64,000 nucleotides of DNA from Mesostigma viride (taxonomy: Eukaryota; Streptophyta; Mesostigmatophyceae; Mesostigmatales; Mesostigmataceae), in contig RPFO01000595.1 of NCBI GenBank assembly GCA_009746045.1, positions 741,510-805,509 on the forward strand, in the 5' to 3' direction. Positions 11,300 through 20,200 of the stretch are shown here, piece after piece. The notes beneath the pieces are model-generated. The model saw only the letters and a list, made by a program, of their open reading frames with translations, did no database searches and was not told the origin of the DNA. The stretch's first letter is position 1; every line of letters begins with the position of its first letter. Both the position numbers and the translations under genes were made by a program.

Positions 11300-14200
11300 A
11301 TATCAGTCTTATTCCTGCTTCTCAGTCTTACTCCTGTTTTCTTCTTAGCCCAGGCTGGATGACATCTCAGGACCTTGCCAGCTACCTCGACAAAGAAGGG
11401 TTGTGCGGCTGTTTGCTCTCCCTCACCTTCCCCCCCCCCCCCCACTTCATCCATCCATTGTCTGCCTCTCACAAAATTACACAGCACGACCACTGTCTCC
11501 TGCCACTCCCTTCGTCCGTTTCTCCGCCCCCCCCCCGCCGGCCCTTCTTTTCCATTATGTTCATCAGGCAAGTGCCCTTCTTCGTGGACTACGGGTCGCT
11601 CACGAAGGAGTATCATGAGGTCGCCAATATGGACTTCTGGTATGGCAGCATAAGCTTTGACGCCATCCTCGCCGAGACACGGCCGGAACTCGCCGCCGCG
11701 ATGCGAGGGGTGTCCCTGGCGGGCAAGCCGCTCTACCTGGCCTACCTGCAGGGGTCACCGCCTACGATGCCCGCCAGTGCCGGCGGTGACAAGGACAATA
11801 ATAACACAGACATTAACGGTAGTGGTGGTAGTGGTGGCGTCAACGGGGCGAGTCCCGGATCCATCCAGCCGCTCCTGGACGCGTACGGCGCGCGCGCGTT
11901 CGTGGGGGCCAGCCCGTACCTGTCAGGGGCCCACCTGGGGCACCTGGCTCGCATGCGGGGGCTGGCGCACACCCTTGCGAATAACGCGCTCGTGGGCACC
12001 CGCTGGGCGTGGGAGGTGATTCGTGGCCTGGTCACGGGGGTGGTGGGCGAGGGCTACGCGTTGGAGGGCGGCATATGGGACTGGCCGTTGACGGAGCAGG
12101 GGAATGATGTGGAGCGCACGGGCGCGTGGCAGCTGTTTAAAGCGCCCGGGAGTAATGACACAGTGCAGGTGAGCCGTACCCAGGAGGATATGGGATAGAA
12201 GCAATCAAAGACCCACCCGTCTGTCCTGTCATGGAATTGTCAAGGAATTCGTGGTTTCATTAACATAACTATATCGGTAGTAGTAAATAGTTTTTGGTAA
12301 TGGAGAGATCGGCGCTGAGCATAGTTGATTGAGCCTGATTACGCTCAGTGAACGATTTGGTACGATACTGGATTCGAACACAGGACCTCTTGCAACCTTT
12401 CGCGACCACAGGGGTCTCCTGATCCTAAGGCATCCCAAACTACAGCCCGACTGCGAAAAAGCTCTTTACCGGAGAGTGGTGCAAGTGCGTTCAAATTTCC
12501 CCAATATGAACCAGTGGAGTGAAGCTACGCTAGCCCCATGGGCGCGAATGTGAGTATGAGTACTACTCACTGCATGCAATGGCGGAAGCCCAGCAAAGGT
12601 GACTCGTGGTTCACCACGGCTGCACTCTGGGTAGCATGAGAGAGACGGTAATTCCTGACTTTGCCTTGAGAGCAACTAGCTGTGAGGACGATGAAGGGGG
12701 GATTTAAGGCGCTGCCTTGGGCTGCTGTGGTCCACAGGGAAAGGGAGTGATCACGGTAGCATGTGCTTGTCAGGACATCCTTGCCAGCCTGATCCATGAT
12801 ACATGTCACCATCTCAGGTTGAGGTCCTCAGCATTGCAGGCATTTCCCCCTGTTTTTTTATGGTGGCGTGACGAGGGGGGAGGGGAAGCGCTTGGAAAAG
12901 ACAATAGGGGGTGGGCCTGAGAAGTTGGGGGGACACGGGGCAGTATGAAATAAAAATATGGTGTGCTTGGCCCCAATGGCCTCCGCTTTGACCTGTCCAC
13001 CACACCTTTCAACTTGATGTAGCCAAACACTGCTTGGTTGAACCGAGCCCCCCTGGTTCCCCTGCCCTGGCCACACTGGCTTTTACCTCCTCCAGATTCA
13101 TGGCCTGCGCTGGTTGTCTCATAAACATCATGGTCACTCTAGAGTATAGTAATGCCATGCCTGCGCAGGATGTCTCATAGACATCCTCATAGCTCCGATG
13201 CGGCCATACTACGTATCAGAGATTTGTCGAAAATTCATGTGCCCTTCCCTCCCCCCTCCCCCTCCCGCTCGCCCTCCCCCTCTCCCCCTTCCCCTTGCCC
13301 TGTCCCCCCCTCCCTTAACCCACCGCGCCCCCCCCCCCTTGCCCCCAAACCTCGCAGGCCATGAATGGCAATCCCCCCGGCGAGGGCGACCTATTCCTGC
13401 GCGCCCTCAGGGACCGGCTTGCATCCGACCTGCCCGCACCAGACGTGGCGGCCATCCTGGCCCTCGAGAACCTGTGGGTGGCACGCACTCTGGAGGAGCT
13501 GGTCGCTTTAAATAGCAGGCAGGCGCCGGGGCGCCCACATGTCCAGCTGGCAACCCACCGGTGCCTGCGGGACGCCCTGGTGGCACTCCTGGGAAAGGGG
13601 TACCTGGAGGGGGATGAGCTGTTGGCCGGTTGCGTGGATGAGCAGGTGGGTGCATCATGGGGCACAAATCTCAATTATTTAAGGCTTGCATTCGTGAAGC
13701 GTGACAGGCCACAGCACAGGGTGGGGAGCTGTTGGCCGGCTGCATGGACAGTCATGTGGGCAAGAAGAAAAGTGTGACAGCGAATAGGGCTTGTAACAGC
13801 ACGCTGAGGGAGGCCACGTGCCCTTTGGTTCCCTGGACGAGCACGTAGCCGTGGAGAGCAACATAGATTAAATGAAATTTAATTAAAAGCGATATAGATG
13901 ATATACTACCTAGTAGTATAATAGTAGTACATAATCATGATATAAATGTATTACCTCGTAGTATGTATACTACTATATACTGACGGGGACATGACCTAGC
14001 TCGGCAAGGGAGTGCCAACTAACGGGGTGGGTGGATGATCAGGTGGGCATAGGTAATTAGCATGACAGGGCACAGGGTCTATGAGGGCATGATGGTGTGG
14101 TATGGGCGATGTCATGGGCCGAGTGCACGAGTCATAAGGCGATGGGCTGACAGGACATGTAATTGACAAACTTGGTGCGCCCACTGATTGATGAGGAGGT

Positions 14201-17200
14201 GAAGGGACTAGCAGGTGGGTGGCCGCATGAGCGGGGGTAGGTTTTCTAACCAACTACAAGCAGGTGGAACGAGCGGGGCCTGGTGAGCAGAGTTAGCCTT
14301 TGGAAACGGGCTGTAAAATTATGCCAGCAACGATGTATCGCATGAAACTATAGAGACCACTATTGGATTATGTTTTACTCTGGGCTGTCCCACATCGCAC
14401 GGGGTTATTAAATTCCCGTAGTCTGGAACGAGCAACCCTTGCAAATCCAACCTCCTCTAGCTCACTGAAGGGCTTGATGGGGTCAGCCTCGCTCCGGGCG
14501 TAAGAGAGGAGAAGAAGGGAGTTTTTATGCTGGCACACACGAGGTTTGGCGCATCCAGTCCCACCTATATTCCCGCCACCCTTGGCGCAACCCAGATTTT
14601 CTGCGTTGCTTCTTCATCAAAACTACTTTTTCTCAGAAAACTGTACCGAAAATTTTATTATTTCTTGTACGCCAGACCCCTGACCTCGATTAGACATCAA
14701 GGGTTGTTATTCCCAGCACCCTTGATGGCAGACCCCCGACCTCGATTAGACGTCAAGAGTTGTTATCCAAACCACCCTTGATGTCAGACCCCCGACTCGA
14801 TTAGACATCAAGAGTTGTATTCCCGCCACCCTTGACTCCCAACCTCACCAGCTCACCACCGATGACTGGGTTCGCCTGCTGTCGCCGCCAAAATGCACGT
14901 GGTTTAGGCGCGCTCTACACGGAAAGTTGGGAGGCCCCAAACCCAAAGAACAAAGCTTGGTCGGCGCGAGTCAGCGCATGGAATCCTGTAGAATCTGGCA
15001 GCGAGGTATGGATGCCGCTCGGATTGGACTTTCCCCTTCGTCTCGATAACCGATTTTCGTGAGTTTTCGTAGTTGCCCCCGTGTCCAGGATGTCAGAAGT
15101 CCGACGTGTCCAACGCAAGTTAGCTTTCCTTTTCGGGTTTGGGGGGGGAAACCAAGTTTCTTGGCGAGACCTCGCCAAGAACTTAAACCCCTAAAAAGCG
15201 GTCCGAGAAGGAAAGTTTGGTGTGCGTCGAAGAGACGATTCCAGGTATCCAGAATCTCTGCTAACAGTTTTTGACGGACGATTTCCCGATTCCTCCGCCG
15301 ACCCTCGAATCTTCATCTCGGCCCGCACGAGCTTTCACTTTTACCCCCCCCCAACTTCCCGTGTAGAGCGGGCCTTAGATGACTGCAGCGTTCACCGCGT
15401 CGAGGTTACGAATGTCCTATGCAGTGTCCAGATATTTTTATAAATGGCCCCTTTTAACCGCTGCCCGCCGCGCAAGCTTGGCTCCTAAGTCGATCCCATG
15501 CATTTCCTTCCCCATTCCCTCTCTTCCCAACCTCCTCCCTACATTGGCCCCACAATTCGCAATCTCCCACCGGCCATCGGCGGGGATCAACCCTACCTGC
15601 CTGCCTAACTACGCCGTCCCTCTTGGCCCCCCTGACTGTCATGTGCCAAACACAACTCACCCCTCCGTCCTTTCCTTTCCCCATCCCCACACTTGCTCCC
15701 GCAACCTCCCCCCCGCCCCGATCCCCCGCAGCCCTACCTGGCCGCCTACCTGGCTGCCACCCTGGCCGCCCTGGAGCAGCACACGGGCGAGCGTGTGGTG
15801 GGGGCGGTCCACACCCAACGGCTGCTGATGCAGGGCGAGAACTTGCCGCCCTCACTGGCCACTCGTGCCGGCTGTGAGGCGCAAGCGCACTCCAAGCGCA
15901 TCAACGAGGGCCTCCTAGCCACGCTCTACCCGCTATGCAACGCCCGCATGGGCTGCGTGAACCCTGCGACTGCCCTCCTCGTCAACGCGACCGTGTGTTC
16001 CGGCAAAGGGACCTGCGTGCTACCCAACGTCACGTACAATGGGACCGGGGGCGCGGGCACTGGCGGGGTGGATATCTCCATCGAGGGGGGAGACAACGTC
16101 GTCATCGGTATCGACCCCGGGCCCTTCCCCTGGCTCAACAACATCTCCAGGGAGGAGGCCGAGATCCTCCAGGGTGCCTGCGTGTGTTTCGACGGGTACG
16201 AGGGTGCCTTTTGCCAATCCAGCAAGTCTGGTGACGTCGCCCCTGCCACGGAAGACGAGAGGGGACTCCAGGTGGCCCTGGTCGCGGTGCTCTCGACCAC
16301 GCTGGGCGTCATGTTAGTGGCGGGCGTCCCACTGGTGCTACTCCTGCGGCGGCGGGCAGCCAAGAATGCTTACGCGGCGTATCTGCGCAAGCGAGGCCCG
16401 CCGCACAAGGGGGAGCCCATCACGGCCGTTATCACAGGTGCGTGGGGTGGTCTTTTTCGGGGGGGGGAGGGGGGATTTCTTTCTTTCTTTTTTTTTTGAG
16501 ATGGTTGAGGAGTGCGGATTGTTGTGCTGGTGACCCAGGGGAGCCCATTATCTCATTATTGCGGCCATCATCTCACGGATGGATTCTCGCGTGTTTCTTG
16601 GCGGTGCCTTGGCGAAAAGGGGGAGCCCATTACGGCAACTATCACACGGGGGATATTCTACCGGTCTACTAATGTGCTGTGTCGGTAGTCGGTCTAAAGT
16701 AAGAGCACTCAGTTGGTTGTCTTGGTGCCCCAGCACACGGGGGAGCCCGTCGTGGCAATTATCACAGGTGTGTGGGGTGGTTTATTCGATTGAGGAGGTC
16801 TTTTTCCGAGAGGCGCCTTGTAGACTCTTCTATGCTAGTGCCTCAACAACGCATATTGCGACAATCATCACAGGTGGGCTAATCTGTCTTGTCTTGTAAC
16901 AATATCTATCACCTGTCTCTATAAGTAGCTATCCTGGGCTACCTTTATGTAGTGGTCAATTGTTTGTATGGTGCTTTGTATGTGGTTGTCTCTCTTTGCT
17001 TTTTTAACGGAATGTCTTAGACGAGCGTTTGCTGGTGCTCTGGTTCATACGTGCCATTATTATAGTACTTTGGATTTTATAATTGTTGCTGGATATTTGC
17101 AGCAGAGGGTTGGCTTCATCGTAACTTGTCCCAGCACCTGTTGCTTCCTTGGATGCGTATCTTATTCGCTTGCGCGCGCCGTTCTTCCAGACATGGCATC

Positions 17201-20200
17201 GAGCGCTCCGCGGCTAATGGAACTGCTTGTGTACCTTGTGGTGCCGTGCCACGTTTTGGCAACAGATATCGAGGGCTCTACGTCCCTGTGGGAGTGGGAC
17301 CCCGTGGTCATGAAGAAAGCCCTGGCCATCCACCACAACGTGAGTGCCAGCTACGAAGAGGCCTGACGTGGCACTCTGCTTCATGGGGTGTATCTGACGT
17401 GCATGCATTGTCCCGCGATGCTGACTACGTGTGTGACTCCCGTGTGGCAGCCAATAAGTCTTACCTCGTTTTCATCCATGCAATTCAGAGTTAAAAGGTG
17501 CGTAGTACGGTTTAGTACGCTCCAAGGCCGTATTGCTTATAATACGCAGAAATACGAGTACTACTTATAGTAGTATGTAAATATTACGTAAAAGCACGAT
17601 ATGGCAATGCCACGTACGACGTATAATACCCTACCCAAAGAAATGAAGAAACTAGCCATGCAATGCAAGAAAACCAAAAAGCTTCTAATCTAATCCAACG
17701 AATTTTTTATTCTGGAATAAAACTTAAAAATATTCTCGTGCTAATCGCACTATACACTGTATCATTTATCTCTGCAGGGGATAGGGACCATACCTCCTGT
17801 TGACAGGAACCCGCGCATTGCTCAAACGCATGCTCCTTATTGTTGCGCTGCTTTCTCCATTTCTGCCTGATACCAGCATTTACAATGTTATACCACTGGG
17901 AGGGTCCGCTGTCACCCACAAGGTCACCCATGCTCTCGCCCCTGTGCCCCCTGATGGCCCTCTCTGCTTTCTGATTTGCTTTCTACTAATGTTGCTCTTC
18001 CTTGTATTGTGGCCATCTAATGTCCATTTCGGTCCCGCGTTCCATCTATCGGACACTCACTATTTATGGGATCTTATTTTCTGGTGGGAAAGAAGTAGGG
18101 CAGACAGTCACTTGCTATTAGTGCGTTTACATTTAAGCTAGGGCGCACAGTACTAAGCCTTTTGACGTATACATGGCTGGCCTCACGGTGGTTGGTTTCT
18201 AACCAAACGGTACTACTCTTCTCCCCACCTTCTTCCCACTCTGCCTCAGCTACCCTGTCTCCCCGATTATTTTCCATCCTAGTCTCAGGAATGCATCTCT
18301 CTATTCCTTTGTATTCCTCTATATTCCTCCCTCCGCTCTGTTCATTTGTCTTTCCTTTGCATTCTATCTGTCCCTACTTCCTCTGTTTTCCTTTGTATTC
18401 CTTTGTATTCTCTGTATTCCTTGGTTGCCTTTGTATTCCTTTGTATCCTCGCTATTTCTTTGTATTCCTTTCCCGACACACACCTTCCCGGGCATCCGCC
18501 AACCCTGTCTCAGGTCATGCGTGCGTTCCTGCCCAAGTACATGCCTCCTCTTGCTCTCTATTAATCGCGAATCCCCCCACGCTTCCCGCTCCTGCGTGGG
18601 CCTCCACCCCCCTCCCTCATGGCCAGGTTCTGCGCACGCTCCTGCCCAAGTACCACGGCTACGAGAGCGACACGGAGGGCGACTCCTTCACCATGGTCTT
18701 CTACGAGCCGGATGACGCGCTCGGTTGGGCCATGGATGTCCAGCGGTCCCTGCTCTTCCCCCTCAAGGTCTTCAACCTGCCCACGACGCCCACAAAGGGC
18801 AAGCACAAGGGCCTGCTGCCTTCTATCGAGGATGGCCACACTGACTGGCCGCCGGAACTGCTGACATTCGGCACTGGGATGGAGATCCAGGACCCCACCG
18901 ACGGCTCCCTGCTCTACCGGGGGTTGAGGGTCCGCATGGGCATTCATGTGGGACTGCCGGACGGATGCTCCGTGCACCCCAACGGGCGGCACCATTACCA
19001 CGGGGAGGTGATGGAGATGACCAAGGCGATCGAGGACGTGGCGACATCTGGCGGCCAGGTGCTCATGTCAATGCTGGCGTGGCAGTCCCTGGCTGCGCAT
19101 CAGCCGTCCGTTGTCTGCCACCACATGGGCCTGCACGAGGTGGGTGTTTGTGATTTTCCAAAAGGTATAGTTAACATCGCTATCCTCTGTCTGCCATCCC
19201 ATGGGTCTGCATCAGGTGGGTGCCTGCCGGCTATCAGTTGGTATTGGTATTAGTATCATCCCTGTCCAAGTTTTTTTATAGTTTCCACTGTAAGTTATCC
19301 GCTATCTGTCACCACAGGGTGATGCACGAGGTGGCGGGTGGCGGGGGGGTTAAATACTCGCTGGTGCTGCGCTACCAGAGATGATATCTATTGTTCGTTT
19401 CCCTGTCAATGATGTAGAAGATGGTGTATATAGTACTGGTCGAGGTGCTAGTAACAAGCTGGTACTTCTTCTCATGCGTGTCATGCGCAGAAGCCGGAAA
19501 TCCTGCCCTTTTGACCAACATTGCCAGGCGAAAACCAGGGTCTCAGACACAGGCTTCATCCCTATACATAGAAGAAACCCTCAACCCTAAGCCTTAGACC
19601 CTAAGCCCTAAAGGTGGGCACCATGAGATACACAGGATTACTGTAACGTACATGTAGACTCATGCGGGTGGAAGCAGGAAGTCCCATATGGATAAACTCA
19701 TATGGGTGACTCATGTGTAGAAAACTCATATGGGAGACTCCTACGGGTGGAAGGATCGAAACTGTGCGGGAACATGCCACGGGGATACACCGTCTGCATT
19801 GGTAGTTTTAATTCGGTTCAGCCGAAAGGCCCTTCGGAATTAAACAATAGCGTTTTATTGGTTGAAAGTGCTACTCTGCCCGCCCAATTCATTAATTATT
19901 AGTTTGTTTGTTTGGTTACCGAACAACCGTTGAACTGGCTGCGAAATTTGATAATTCTTTGTTTGTTTTGTATAACCCAGCCGGATGCACTGCTCTTACG
20001 GCTAGGAAGAGCACATTTTTCAGCCAGAGCAGGGCCAGAGATTTAATATTTCTTTGTTTTTTACCGCAAAAGAAGCGCTCTTGGCAGTCAAAGAATATTT
20101 ATTTACACTTTCTTTGTTTGTTTGGTAGCTAGAAAAACTACAGGGGAGTACACTCAGGAATTAGTTAATTGAAAATCTTTTGTTTTATTTATCGTTTGCA

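Noticed and set aside
10755-11616. Arg/Gly/Ala- and Pro/Ala-rich frames on both strands
   Set aside because: Translation of (GGGC)n and (GT)n inside intron 4 of the receptor.
12340-12470. tRNA gene on the minus strand
   Set aside because: A B-box-like GTTCGAATCC and an ACCA end are present, but I could not form a proper T-stem or acceptor stem; at most a tRNA-derived SINE relic.
19573-19612. Interstitial telomere
   Set aside because: Only a few degenerate CCCTAA units inside an intron; too short and irregular to claim.
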